From contig KE356579.1 of assembly GCA_000416085.1 (NCBI GenBank), forward strand, positions 1,094,089 through 1,106,477: a DNA stretch of 12,389 bases, in the 5' to 3' direction. The DNA comes from a halophilic archaeon J07HX64. GTDB lineage: Archaea > Halobacteriota > Halobacteria > Halobacteriales > Haloarculaceae. Positions 1-6,629 of the stretch are shown in pieces (positions within the stretch are counted from its first letter, which is position 1; the number at the start of each line of letters is the position of its first letter). The notes beneath the pieces are model-generated. The model did not search any database and was not told the DNA's origin. It was given only the letters and a program-made list of their open reading frames with translations. Both the position numbers and the translations under genes were made by a program.

Positions 1-2
1 GC

Positions 3-563
3 CGTTCGGTGATTCTGGACTCGCTGTGGGCGGTGCTCGACGGGCCGCCGGACCACGAGGACCGGGCCGGCGACCTCGGGGCCGGGTTCGCCCGTCTGGC
101 GGCACAGCACGGCCAGAGCGGGGTCGATCCGCTGGCACTCGGAGCGGCGATGGCCGACCTCGTCGACGACAGCCGGGTTGCGATGCGGTCGGGTGCCTCG
201 GCGGCGCTCGAAAGCGCCGAGGCGACTGGTCCGGTCGGTCTGGTGACGAACGGTCCGGAGCACCGCCAGCGTGTCAAACTCGACGCGCTCGGCATCACCG
301 ACCGGTTCGACACCCGCGTCTACGCGTTTGACCTCCCCCGGCGGAAACCCCACGCCGACCCGTTCGACCGCGCGCTTGCGACCCTCGACATCGCGCCCGA
401 ACGGGCGCTGTACGTCGGGAACTCGCTGCGGTACGATGTCGCGGGCGCACAGAACGCCGGCCTCGCCGTTGCCTGGCTCGGGAACGGCGAGGAGCCCGAC
501 CCCTACGACCCCGAACACGTTCTTGACTCTATCACGGATATCGGGCCGCTGCTCGTGGACTGA
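3..563 (+). CDS. HAD-family hydrolase (phosphoglycolate phosphatase-like), 5' end cut off
   Basis: This is the C-terminal part of a haloacid dehalogenase superfamily phosphatase. The reading frame is open from the first full codon at base 3. The GTG at base 9 is probably an internal Val, because the N-terminal nucleophile motif (DxDxT) is absent and must lie upstream of the window. What remains is part of the helical cap, motif II (GLVTNGP, Thr as the conserved hydroxyl), motif III (RRKPHADPF, with the conserved Lys) and motif IV (LYVGNSLRYDVAGAQNAGL, with the metal-binding Asp). The layout resembles phosphoglycolate phosphatase or pyrophosphatase-like HADs. The substrate cannot be told from the sequence. 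It is the only + strand gene and converges with rfcB across a 94-bp gap. Confidence 0.85.
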   Translation, partial: RSVILDSLWAVLDGPPDHEDRAGDLGAGFARLAAQHGQSGVDPLALGAAMADLVDDSRVAMRSGASAALESAEATGPVGLVTNGPEHRQRVKLDALGITDRFDTRVYAFDLPRRKPHADPFDRALATLDIAPERALYVGNSLRYDVAGAQNAGLAVAWLGNGEEPDPYDPEHVLDSITDIGPLLVD

Positions 564-595
564 GGCTGATACATACAACCGGGTGCCGCGTCCTG

Positions 596-619
596 ACGGG
601 GCAACCCGGCGCGCCCCGT
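596..619. terminator. hairpin between convergent HAD and rfcB genes
   Basis: The arms ACGGGGC (596-602) and GCCCCGT (613-619) form a perfect 7-bp stem with a 10-nt loop. It lies 33 nt after the HAD stop codon and in the 94-bp gap between two convergent genes, so it could limit read-through from both sides. There is no T-run directly after it, and archaeal termination depends mainly on T-rich tracts, so this is tentative. Confidence 0.25.
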
Positions 620-640
620 GGGTCTCGGCCGGCGGTGGGA

Positions 641-647
641 GAAAAGA
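641..647 (-). terminator. T-rich tract after rfcB
   Basis: The - strand reads TCTTTTC 11-17 nt beyond the rfcB stop codon. Short T-rich tracts just after a gene are the usual intrinsic termination signal in archaea. It is the only T-run in this gap, but it is short. Confidence 0.3.
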
Positions 648-657
648 TACAGGCCTT

Positions 658-1674
658 TCAGCTCTCCGCTCGTTCACCGAGTCGGGCGAGCATGTGTGAG
701 AGGTGCAGACGGTCGTCTGTTCCCTCCTGCAGGTCGACATCGATCTCACCCGCGAGTCGGTGTATCGCCGCCAGTTCCACCCCGCTGTAGCGCGAGCGGG
801 CGACCGACAGGATGGCCTCAAGCACCTCGGTACCGCTGTACCCCTCGTCGACCAGCAGGTCGTCGAGTGTCGAGCGGGCGTCGGTAAACGCACCGGCCTC
901 GGCGTCGTCGAGCAACTCGTCGATACGCTCGTCGGTGCGGACGGTGGAGATAGTCTCGTATGCGGCGTTTCTCGTTATCTCACCCTCACTCTCGGCAGTG
1001 GTCTGTGCGCTCAGGACCGCCTCGCGGAGGTCACCATCGGCCGCGCCGGCGACGAACTCGAGCCCTTTCTGTTCGTAGGGAACCGCCTCGCGCTCGACAA
1101 TCCGCTCTAACACCGTCACCACCTCGTCGGTTGTCGGGGCGCGCACCGGAACCGGAAAACACCGCGAACGGATCGGTGCGATGAGCGACGAGGGCTGGCG
1201 TGTGACGATGACAAACTGTGTTGTCTCGTGGTACTGCTCCATAACCCGCCGGAGCGCCTGTTGGAAGTCCTCGCGCATCCCCTCTGCGTTGTCGAGGACG
1301 ACTGTCTTGTACGACCCGGCAACCGGTGCGTAGCTCGCGGACTCTTTCAGCACGTGGTTGATGAGGTCCGCCTTCGAGGAGTTGCGCCGGCGTTTCGAGT
1401 CGATGAACCGCTCGAACCGGGGGTCCTCACTGACCTCCCGTTTTGTCAATCCGAAAAAATCGGCAACGTTTATTTCGATGCGGTCGGCCTCCGGCTGTTC
1501 GTGAGCCTCGCGGGTGAGCGCCCGGACGGCGGCAGTCTTTCCCGCGCCTTTCGGACCGTGAACAACGAGATTCATCGGCTCCGCGAGCGCACGCTCCATG
1601 CTCCGACCGACCTCCGGTTGGGGCAACTCCTCGAGCGCCGGCGCGTGTGTCGCTGTCCACAGCGGCCCGTCCAT
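658..1674 (-). CDS. rfcB: replication factor C small subunit 2 (clamp loader subunit)
   Basis: This 338-residue AAA+ protein is a subunit of the replication factor C clamp loader, which opens the PCNA ring and loads it on primer-template junctions at the expense of ATP. Walker A is GPKGAGKT (residues 40-47). The Walker B region reads VVLDNAE (125-131), where catalytic small subunits usually have LDEAD, so the usual catalytic Glu is Asn. The SRC motif typical of clamp-loader box VII is at 170-172, within PIRSRCFPVPV. The C-terminal part is helical and very acidic, fitting the collar domain. I assign RfcB because haloarchaea carry several RFC small-subunit paralogues and, as far as I recall, this one has the LDNAE variant. 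It may act as a structural subunit beside a catalytic paralogue. The start is supported by a T-rich box about 29 nt upstream. Confidence 0.9.
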   Translation of the reverse strand: MDGPLWTATHAPALEELPQPEVGRSMERALAEPMNLVVHGPKGAGKTAAVRALTREAHEQPEADRIEINVADFFGLTKREVSEDPRFERFIDSKRRRNSSKADLINHVLKESASYAPVAGSYKTVVLDNAEGMREDFQQALRRVMEQYHETTQFVIVTRQPSSLIAPIRSRCFPVPVRAPTTDEVVTVLERIVEREAVPYEQKGLEFVAGAADGDLREAVLSAQTTAESEGEITRNAAYETISTVRTDERIDELLDDAEAGAFTDARSTLDDLLVDEGYSGTEVLEAILSVARSRYSGVELAAIHRLAGEIDVDLQEGTDDRLHLSHMLARLGERAES

Positions 1675-1700
1675 GTGAACTGGTTGTCTCTGCCGGGGTA

Positions 1701-1706
1701 CAAAAA
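1701..1706 (-). promoter_or_regulatory. TATA-like box of rfcB
   Basis: The - strand reads TTTTTG, centred about 29 nt upstream of the rfcB ATG, in otherwise GC-rich DNA. The spacing fits a transcript starting at or within a few nt of the start codon, as is common in haloarchaea. Confidence 0.4.
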
Positions 1707-1776
1707 CTTCGGTCCCAATCGGCCGACACCGGACTCTCGGGGTTCACAGTTCGTCCGGGTGACTGTCCCACCTGTC

Positions 1777-1793
1777 AGAAAGATCGGGCCCGA
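1777..1793 (-). terminator. possible terminator of mdh
   Basis: The 10-bp palindrome TCGGGCCCGA (1784-1793) is followed on the - strand by TCTTTCT (1783 down to 1777), about 40-56 nt beyond the mdh stop codon. This arrangement could end transcription of mdh before the rfcB promoter. It rests on pattern alone. Confidence 0.25.
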
Positions 1794-1832
1794 CCGGTCC
1801 GGGTGACTCTCGAACTGCTCAGTGGTGCCTAC

Positions 1833-2747
1833 TCAGTCGATGCCCTCGTACTGTTCGGTCAGTTTCTCTGCGGCCTCGGCGAGTTGCTCGCACTCGTCCG
1901 CGGAGAGGTCCCACTCGATAATCTCCTCGACACCGCCGGCCCCGAGTCGGACCGGCACCCCCAGTCCGACGCCCTCGTGACCGTACTCGCCCTGGAGCGG
2001 AACCGAGCAGGGGAGCACCTCGCCGGTGTCGTTCAGGATGGCCGAGACCACGTGGGCGACACCCCGGGCGGGACCCCACTCGGTCGCACCCTTTCGCTCG
2101 ATGACGTTCATCGCACTCTCCTGCAGGTCGGCGAGAATCTCGGTCCGCTCGTCCTCGGAGACTGTCAGGTCACAGCCGTCGGCACGGACCTTCGAGAACA
2201 CCGGCACCTGCGCGTCGCCGTGTTCGCCGAGGATAGTCGCCTCGACGTTCTGAACGGGCACGTCGAGGCGTTCGGAGAGCACGTACCGGAACCGAGCCGA
2301 GTCGAGGCGGCCACCGAAGCCGATCACCTGCTCGCGGGACCGGTCCCCGGACTCGTAGAGATGGCGGTTCAGCAGGTCCACCGGGTTCGATGTCGTCACC
2401 GTAACGAACTCCTCGGTGTGGGCTGCGAGCGAGGACTGTATCCCCTCCATTATAGGCGCGTTGTCGCCCGCGAGGTCGAGTCGGCTGTCACCCGGACCTC
2501 GGGGCAACCCTGCCGTGATGACGACAACGTCCGACCCGGCGGTGTCGGCGTACTCGCCCTTTCGGACGGTGGTGTTCGAGTCGTACGCGATGCTGTGGTT
2601 CGTGTCCGCGGCCTGACCGACCGTGACGTCCGCCTGCTCCGGAATATCGACGAAGACAACCTCGTCGGCGACACCGTCGAGTGCAATACTGTATCCCGCC
2701 GCCGCGCCGACGGTGCCCGCCGCACCGACGATACTCACTTTCGACAT
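1833..2747 (-). CDS. mdh: malate dehydrogenase (LDH-like, NAD-dependent)
   Basis: This 304-residue enzyme interconverts malate and oxaloacetate with NAD(H) in the TCA cycle. It belongs to the tetrameric LDH-like MDH type known from haloarchaea. Visible motifs are the Rossmann glycine loop GAAGTVG (8-14) and the ribose-binding Asp at the end of strand 2 (VFVDI, D34), which favours NAD over NADP. The mobile substrate loop is [18 protein letters not shown], where R83 is the malate-specifying Arg and R89 the catalytic loop Arg. NPVD is at 121-124, the Asp/Arg pair at LDSAR (D149, R152), and the catalytic His at GEHGD (H176). Length is normal and no key residue is missing. A TATA-like box sits about 27 nt upstream of the ATG, so it seems to be transcribed separately from dapD, whose stop lies 51 bp upstream. 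Confidence 0.95.
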   Translation of the reverse strand: MSKVSIVGAAGTVGAAAGYSIALDGVADEVVFVDIPEQADVTVGQAADTNHSIAYDSNTTVRKGEYADTAGSDVVVITAGLPRGPGDSRLDLAGDNAPIMEGIQSSLAAHTEEFVTVTTSNPVDLLNRHLYESGDRSREQVIGFGGRLDSARFRYVLSERLDVPVQNVEATILGEHGDAQVPVFSKVRADGCDLTVSEDERTEILADLQESAMNVIERKGATEWGPARGVAHVVSAILNDTGEVLPCSVPLQGEYGHEGVGLGVPVRLGAGGVEEIIEWDLSADECEQLAEAAEKLTEQYEGID

Positions 2748-2771
2748 GTGTGAGTGTCCCGCTGGACCGAG

Positions 2772-2777
2772 ATTAAG
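2772..2777 (-). promoter_or_regulatory. TATA-like box of mdh
   Basis: The - strand reads CTTAAT, centred 27 nt upstream of the mdh ATG, within the 51-bp dapD-mdh gap. Its position fits a leaderless mdh transcript. Confidence 0.4.
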
Positions 2778-2798
2778 AGTGTCGACTCGTGGAGCGAC

Positions 2799-3635
2799 TC
2801 ACTCCCTGAGCGCCGCCTCGCGCTCTGTCGCCTCCAGCGTCTCCGCGGTAATATCCGTTGCAACAACGGCGGGTTTGTACGCCGCCCCCTCGATGAGGTC
2901 GGTGTCACCGACCGAGGACTCGACGTACCGTGCGAACGCCCGCCGCTCCGGCGGGAGCCGACCGTACAGCACATCGTCCGCGACGAGGTCGTACACCGGG
3001 ATGCGGGGTGTGAGTAGCGTGTTCTCACCGACGACACTCCCCTCACCCACCACGAACCCGCTCGTGACACGACAACCCGCCCCCAAGGAGACGTCGTCCT
3101 CGATCACGACCGGTGTGTCCTCCACCGGTTCGAGCACACCACCGACGAGTGTGTTCGCACCCAACTTCACGTTCGCGCCCACCTGGGCACACGACCCGAC
3201 CGTGTTGCACGAGTCCACCAGTGTTCCGTCGCCGACGGACGCGCCGATGTTCACGAACGAGGGACTCATCAGGATGGCGTCGGACCCGACGTGTGCCCCC
3301 CGCCGAACGACGGTCCCGTCCGGCGTGTTGCGTGACCCGCGGTCGCCGAACTCGTCTGTGTCCGCGAGCGGGAGCACGTCGTTGTACGTCGTCGAGCCGT
3401 GCTCGTAGCCCGATATCTGCCGGAGACTGAAGTTCAGCAGGACACCCCGCTTGACCCAGGTGTTCGCGTGCCACTCGCCGTCGCGCCGCTCCGCGGCGCG
3501 AACCGCGCCCCGCTCCAGCGCGTCGAGAAACTCGCCGAGCACGCTCAGGTCCTCGGTGCTGGCCATCTCTGCCGGGTCCGCGTCGACCGACTGTGTGCGC
3601 TCCCAGATTCCCGTGATATCGGACTCCAGACTCAT
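2799..3635 (-). CDS. dapD: 2,3,4,5-tetrahydropyridine-2,6-dicarboxylate N-succinyltransferase
   Basis: This 278-residue enzyme transfers a succinyl group from succinyl-CoA to tetrahydrodipicolinate in the succinylase branch of the diaminopimelate/lysine pathway. The N-terminal third is a mixed domain (WVKRGVLLNFSL, 60-71). Residues about 105-210 form a left-handed beta-helix of hexapeptide repeats. They contain the DapD signature VRRGAHVGSDAILMSPSFVN, then GTLVDSCNTVGSCAQVGANV with the conserved Asp (D141), and GGVLEP (165-170). The C-terminal part ends in YKPAVVA, also family-typical. The TATA-like box 27 nt upstream supports the ATG at 3635. Haloarchaeal DAP-pathway genes are often clustered, but here dapD sits alone between mdh and a glutaredoxin gene. 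No dapA, dapB, dapE, dapF or lysA is in the window. Confidence 0.93.
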   Translation of the reverse strand: MSLESDITGIWERTQSVDADPAEMASTEDLSVLGEFLDALERGAVRAAERRDGEWHANTWVKRGVLLNFSLRQISGYEHGSTTYNDVLPLADTDEFGDRGSRNTPDGTVVRRGAHVGSDAILMSPSFVNIGASVGDGTLVDSCNTVGSCAQVGANVKLGANTLVGGVLEPVEDTPVVIEDDVSLGAGCRVTSGFVVGEGSVVGENTLLTPRIPVYDLVADDVLYGRLPPERRAFARYVESSVGDTDLIEGAAYKPAVVATDITAETLEATEREAALRE

Positions 3636-3659
3636 ATCTCTCCGGTGGGGCGCGAGCCG

Positions 3660-3665
3660 TTAAAA
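3660..3665 (-). promoter_or_regulatory. TATA-like box of dapD
   Basis: The - strand reads TTTTAA, centred 27 nt upstream of the dapD ATG. It is embedded in a small inverted repeat, CCGTT-AA-AACGG (3657-3668). This is one of the clearest promoter boxes in the window. Confidence 0.5.
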
Positions 3666-3775
3666 CGGTGGGTAACTCATCGAAAAGGCTCAACCGGGTG
3701 TCGCGGGACCGCTACTCGCGGGTATCTCGTCGAAGCGGTGGGGAACGCCCGAGAGGATGACTCACCGGGTGTCGG

Positions 3776-4117
3776 TCACGCCGACAGACGCCCGCCGAGG
3801 TCACCCCGTTCCTCGAGTTCGAGCAGGATGTCGCTCCCGCCGATGAACTCGCCGTCGGCGAACGTCTGCGGGATCGTCTCCCGGCCGCTGTGCCGTTCGA
3901 GCGCGGTCCGGAACTCCGCCAGCGACTCCAGCGCGTCGACCACCTCGAACTCCTCGCGGTGTCGCCCCACCAGCGTGAGCGCGCGGTCCGAGTAGCCACA
4001 CTGGGGCATATGCCGGGTCCCCTTTATGAACAGTACAATCTCGTTGTCCTCGATTGCTGTGTCGACGATGTCGTCGACTTCCTCCTGTGCCAGACTCTCG
4101 TTCGGGTCGAACGTCAT
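3776..4117 (-). CDS. monothiol-type glutaredoxin (CGYS active site)
   Basis: This 113-residue protein is of the CGFS-like monothiol glutaredoxin family, which carries or transfers iron-sulfur clusters and takes part in thiol redox balance in the cytoplasm. IVLFIKG (27-33) supplies the thiol-binding Lys, the active site PQCGYS has a single Cys (C40), and TIPQTF (81-86) holds the cis-Pro. GGSD (93-96) is the final thiol-ligand motif. CGYS in place of CGFS is a conservative change. Haloarchaea lack glutathione and use gamma-glutamylcysteine, so the partner thiol is probably not glutathione (established for the group, inferred here). An alternative ATG at 4144 would add nine residues. I prefer 4117 because the only A/T-rich stretch, TTATGA, lies 26 nt upstream of it. 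Confidence 0.85.
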   Translation of the reverse strand: MTFDPNESLAQEEVDDIVDTAIEDNEIVLFIKGTRHMPQCGYSDRALTLVGRHREEFEVVDALESLAEFRTALERHSGRETIPQTFADGEFIGGSDILLELEERGDLGGRLSA

Positions 4118-4140
4118 GCACAGCGCTTCGAGTTCGAGGG

Positions 4141-4146
4141 TCATAA
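4141..4146 (-). promoter_or_regulatory. possible TATA-like box of the glutaredoxin gene
   Basis: The - strand reads TTATGA, centred about 26 nt upstream of the preferred ATG at 4117. The same place also holds GGAGGTTATG, a Shine-Dalgarno-like GGAGG only 2 nt before the alternative ATG at 4144, which is too close to be an ideal ribosome binding site. The two readings exclude each other. Confidence 0.3.
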
Positions 4147-4209
4147 CCTCCGGTGGTCCGGTTCGACCGCCTCGCCTCCGAGGATGCGGGAACACCACAG
4201 GGCACCGGT

Positions 4210-5512
4210 CTACCCGTCCGGCCCGCTTTGTGACGAGAGCACGACGCTCTGTGCGCCGTCCTCGGAGCTCCAGACGATGTCGATCTCGAACGAACGCGAT
4301 TCGACCTGTCCAACGGCGCGACCGCCGGGGCCGACATCCGAACTGGCGGTCACAGCCTCGTCGGTGGACAGGTCGTGCCACGGGGCCCCCGCGAACTCGC
4401 CGATACCGGTGCCAGCGAAACCGACCTGCCCGGCGGTGAACGGGTCACCACTCGCGTGCGTGATCTGGAGTTCGCTGCTGGACCCGTTGTAGTCGTAATC
4501 GAAGCCCACCTGTGGTCTGGCGCTGTCACCGGTGTCGTCCTCCGACCCGCCCGACAGCCAGTCGGCCAGTTCACCCGTCTGTCCCTCCCCACGGACGACT
4601 GCGAGTCGGCCATCGGTCTCGACCTCGGTCCCGTCGAACGGCAGAGCGGCGGTCTCCGCCCACGTCTCGACCTCCGAGATGGTGATGTCACCGGCGTCTC
4701 GGAACAGTCTGGCGGACACGAACTCGGCATCCGGGTCGCCGAGTGTGTATGACACGCCGCGACCGATCTGGCCACGAAACTGACCCCTCTCGACAACCGT
4801 CTCCGACGCTGGGCCCCCGGGTGCAAACAGCAGGCTGAACCCGTCACCCGGCACCACCGCGTCGAGGATGCTGTCGAACCCCGGACTGGTGTCGGTGTAC
4901 CGCGGATTCGCCCCCGTCCGAGTGTCGACAACGTGCTCCGTGAGTGTCAGCGGGTCCGACCCCGGGTCGGTGACTGTCACGAGTGCGCCGTCACCGGCGG
5001 CAGCGACCCTGTCGAGGCTCTCTGTCTCCTGGCGGTGCAAACTGAACCCGCGGCGCTCGCCGACCCGCTCGAACCCGGAGTCGGAGAGTCCGCTCCTGGC
5101 CGTCTCGGCGTCGATATCGCCGACCGCAACGGTGTAGCCGGGACCAAAGTTCCTGCCACCCTCCGCAACGTCGAACACGAACGCCACATCGGCCGGCGAC
5201 AGTTCCAGAGACGGAATCCGCCCGCGCAGCGACTCGCCGACGGACTCCTGCTGTGCCGTGGACAGAGCGTCACTCTCGGCGAACGCTGACGGGGACTGCC
5301 CCACGACACCGAACCCCCCCAGGTCGAACGTGTACACCGGCGGGGCAACGAGCCAGTTCCCGACCGCCGGGCCGGTCCGCCTGTCGCCGCCGTTGCCCGT
5401 TGCCGTCGCCGCCACCGTCACCGTCACCGACACCGAGACAGCCGGCCAGCCCTGTGGCCGACGCCGCCGCGAGCGCCGCGGCCGCCCGCAGTGTCTCTCG
5501 TCGCGAAGTCAT
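4210..5512 (-). CDS. Tat-exported lipoprotein, haloarchaeal, unknown function (frameshifted)
   Basis: The gene begins at the ATG at 5512 with a twin-arginine signal and lipobox (MTSRRETLR..., then LAGC with Cys25), so the product should be exported folded by Tat and lipid-anchored. A Gly/Asp/Asn linker follows, and the frame then changes. The body continues in the other frame from about 5395 to the stop at 4210. Removing one base from the CCC run at 5396-5398 (+ strand) joins the parts into a continuous 433-residue protein. The main domain (about 54-320) is soluble, acidic and rich in beta-strand patterns such as YTVAVGDIDAETARSGLSDS. It resembles repeat-like domains seen in other haloarchaeal lipoproteins, but I cannot assign a function. 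The last 100 residues (VGFDYDYN..., ELQITHASGDPFTAGQV) resemble the C-terminal beta domain of archaeal pilin-like proteins. Whether the frameshift is real or a sequencing error is open. Confidence 0.7.
5396..5398. other. frameshift site in the lipoprotein linker
   Basis: The + strand CCC run (GGG in the coding strand) lies in the repeated segment coding for Gly/Asn/Asp. With one base fewer, the coding strand reads GDGNGNGGD and then enters the long downstream frame without a stop. The exact position is uncertain because the linker is repetitive; any single-base gain nearby would do the same. Confidence 0.6.
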
Positions 5513-5526
5513 GCTGATACTCACCC

Positions 5527-5557
5527 TCGCGGAGTCATGTACGTATCGACTCCGCGA
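5527..5557. repeat. 9-bp inverted repeat upstream of the lipoprotein gene
   Basis: TCGCGGAGT (5527-5535) and ACTCCGCGA (5549-5557) are perfect inverted copies separated by 13 bases. The pair lies 15-45 nt upstream of the lipoprotein start, where its core promoter should be, so a dimeric regulator site is possible. The spacer contains GTACAT on the - strand near the expected TATA position. Confidence 0.5.
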
Positions 5558-5611
5558 TATCGAACACCACGCGGAGCTACGTGCGTATCGACACCGTGAC
5601 ATCGGACATCG
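5528..5611. repeat. tandem duplication of a 42-bp unit
   Basis: Copy 1 is 5528-5569 and copy 2 is 5570-5611, directly adjacent. They agree at roughly three quarters of positions, including CGCGGAG at the start and CGTATCGAC in the middle. A further partial match (TCGCGAAGTCATG, 5501-5513) spans the lipoprotein start codon. The repeats fill most of the 142-bp gap between truA and the lipoprotein gene. The period of 42 bp equals four helical turns and also 14 codons. Confidence 0.6.
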
Positions 5612-5617
5612 AAAAAA
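5612..5617 (-). terminator. T-tract after truA
   Basis: Six consecutive T on the - strand lie about 40 nt beyond the truA stop codon. This is a plausible archaeal intrinsic terminator, just before the 42-bp repeats of the lipoprotein promoter region. Confidence 0.4.
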
Positions 5618-5654
5618 CTCGCACACAGGCATCGCTGTCGGGCGTCTCCCCGAC

Positions 5655-6449
5655 TCACCGGACGGAGTCGAGGATCCGGGAGGCGACCCGGGCGCGGGTA
5701 TCGTGTTCCGTTCGGATGCGGCGGAACGTCTCGCGGGTGCGGCGGGCGGCCTCCTCGTCGGGGGTGAAAGACAGGTCGTAGGAGACGTTCGTCAGCACGA
5801 GCGGGGCCGGCGGTGCGGGTGCGACCCCTTCCCCACCGAGCATCGGCTCCGGGGCGAGCGCCCGCTCGATGCGCCCGACGTCGGACTCGCCGCGGGCCAC
5901 CTCGCCGACGAGTGACACCGCCCGCCGGACGAGCTGTCGCGGGAACCCGTCCGACCGGAACCGAACCCGGAGAAACGGTCCCTCCCGGGTCAGACTCGTC
6001 GACAGCGTCCGGCGGGTGCCCGCGCTGTCGGGTGTGAGGTTGTGGAAGTCGTGCTCACCGGCGAGTGTATCGACCGCCCGACGCACACGGGACTCCTCTG
6101 TCTCGGGCGCGTGGAGAAAGTAGGTGTACTCCCGCCAGGCGGCGTGGTGGGTGGCGTGGAAGTCCGGCAGTGCGTCGGCACTGGCCCAAACCCGCACCGA
6201 CGACGGGAGTTCGCTGTTGAACGCCGCCGGCGAGAGCCACTCCGGTGCCTCGAACGCCACTGTCTGTGCCACCGCCGAGACACCCGCGTCCGTGCGCCCC
6301 GCAGCGGCGTACTGTGTCGGCTTGTCCCCCTCCAGCACACCCAGTGCCCGGAGTGCGTCGAACAGTGTATCCTCGACGGTTGCCACGTCCGGCTGGCGCT
6401 GGAACCCGTGGTACGGCTGGCCGTCGTAGGCGACGCGGTAGGCGCGCAC
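5655..6449 (-). CDS. truA: tRNA pseudouridine(38-40) synthase
   Basis: This 264-residue enzyme converts uridines 38-40 of the tRNA anticodon arm to pseudouridine. The N-terminus (VRAYRVAYDGQPYHGFQRQP) is the family's first conserved strand. The catalytic Asp lies in AAGRTDAGVSA (D54). PRQLVRRAVSLVGEVARGE near residues 190-210 is the conserved C-terminal motif. I choose the GTG at 6449 because family members start directly at this strand and because TTTTTT sits about 28 nt upstream, fitting a leaderless GTG transcript. The upstream extension to 6566 reads as an Arg-rich low-complexity stretch unlike the family. gpmI ends 180 bp upstream, so truA is probably monocistronic. Confidence 0.92.
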   Translation of the reverse strand: MRAYRVAYDGQPYHGFQRQPDVATVEDTLFDALRALGVLEGDKPTQYAAAGRTDAGVSAVAQTVAFEAPEWLSPAAFNSELPSSVRVWASADALPDFHATHHAAWREYTYFLHAPETEESRVRRAVDTLAGEHDFHNLTPDSAGTRRTLSTSLTREGPFLRVRFRSDGFPRQLVRRAVSLVGEVARGESDVGRIERALAPEPMLGGEGVAPAPPAPLVLTNVSYDLSFTPDEEAARRTRETFRRIRTEHDTRARVASRILDSVR

Positions 6450-6474
6450 AAAATCATCTCGAAGCTCCGCGCAC

Positions 6475-6480
6475 AAAAAA
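6475..6480 (-). promoter_or_regulatory. TATA-like T6 box of truA
   Basis: The - strand reads TTTTTT, centred about 28 nt upstream of the GTG start at 6449. It also lies about 150 nt beyond the gpmI stop, so it could add to termination of gpmI. The remaining 6481-6629 region shows no convincing gene or RNA. Confidence 0.45.
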
Positions 6481-6629
6481 CTGCACGAACACCGGCCCGT
6501 ACCAACCGGGCACCTCGCGAACCCGCGGCGTGACCGACGGCACCGACGAGGGGTCCGACCAGACACGGCAGCCTCAGCAGGGCGGCGAGTGCCACACCCT
6601 CGGGACTGGCAGCCTGACCCGGCGGACTC

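Noticed and set aside
9..11. GTG at base 9 as the true start of the HAD gene
   Set aside because: The essential N-terminal nucleophile motif would be missing and the frame is open to the window edge, so the gene most likely begins outside the window.
1753..1811. Direct repeat GTCCGGGTGACTSTC, two copies 44 bp apart between mdh and rfcB
   Set aside because: The two 15-base copies stand in a GC-rich gap where such words are common. Without comparison to relatives it is not more than a weak coincidence.
1647..2753. Long + strand open frame of 368 codons opposite mdh
   Set aside because: The malate dehydrogenase on the other strand is complete and recognisable. The antisense product has no domain, and its basic composition does not fit a haloarchaeal protein.
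5411..5433. GTCACC-type short repeats near the lipoprotein start as a repeat array
   Set aside because: They encode the Gly/Asp linker that commonly follows haloarchaeal lipobox cysteines. There are no spacers, so it is not CRISPR-like.
6450..6595. Possible small hydrophobic protein upstream of truA on the - strand (starting at 6595)
   Set aside because: The hydrophobic stretch is short and the frame then runs deep into truA with Arg/Ser/Thr-rich shadow sequence. There is no promoter box at the right distance.
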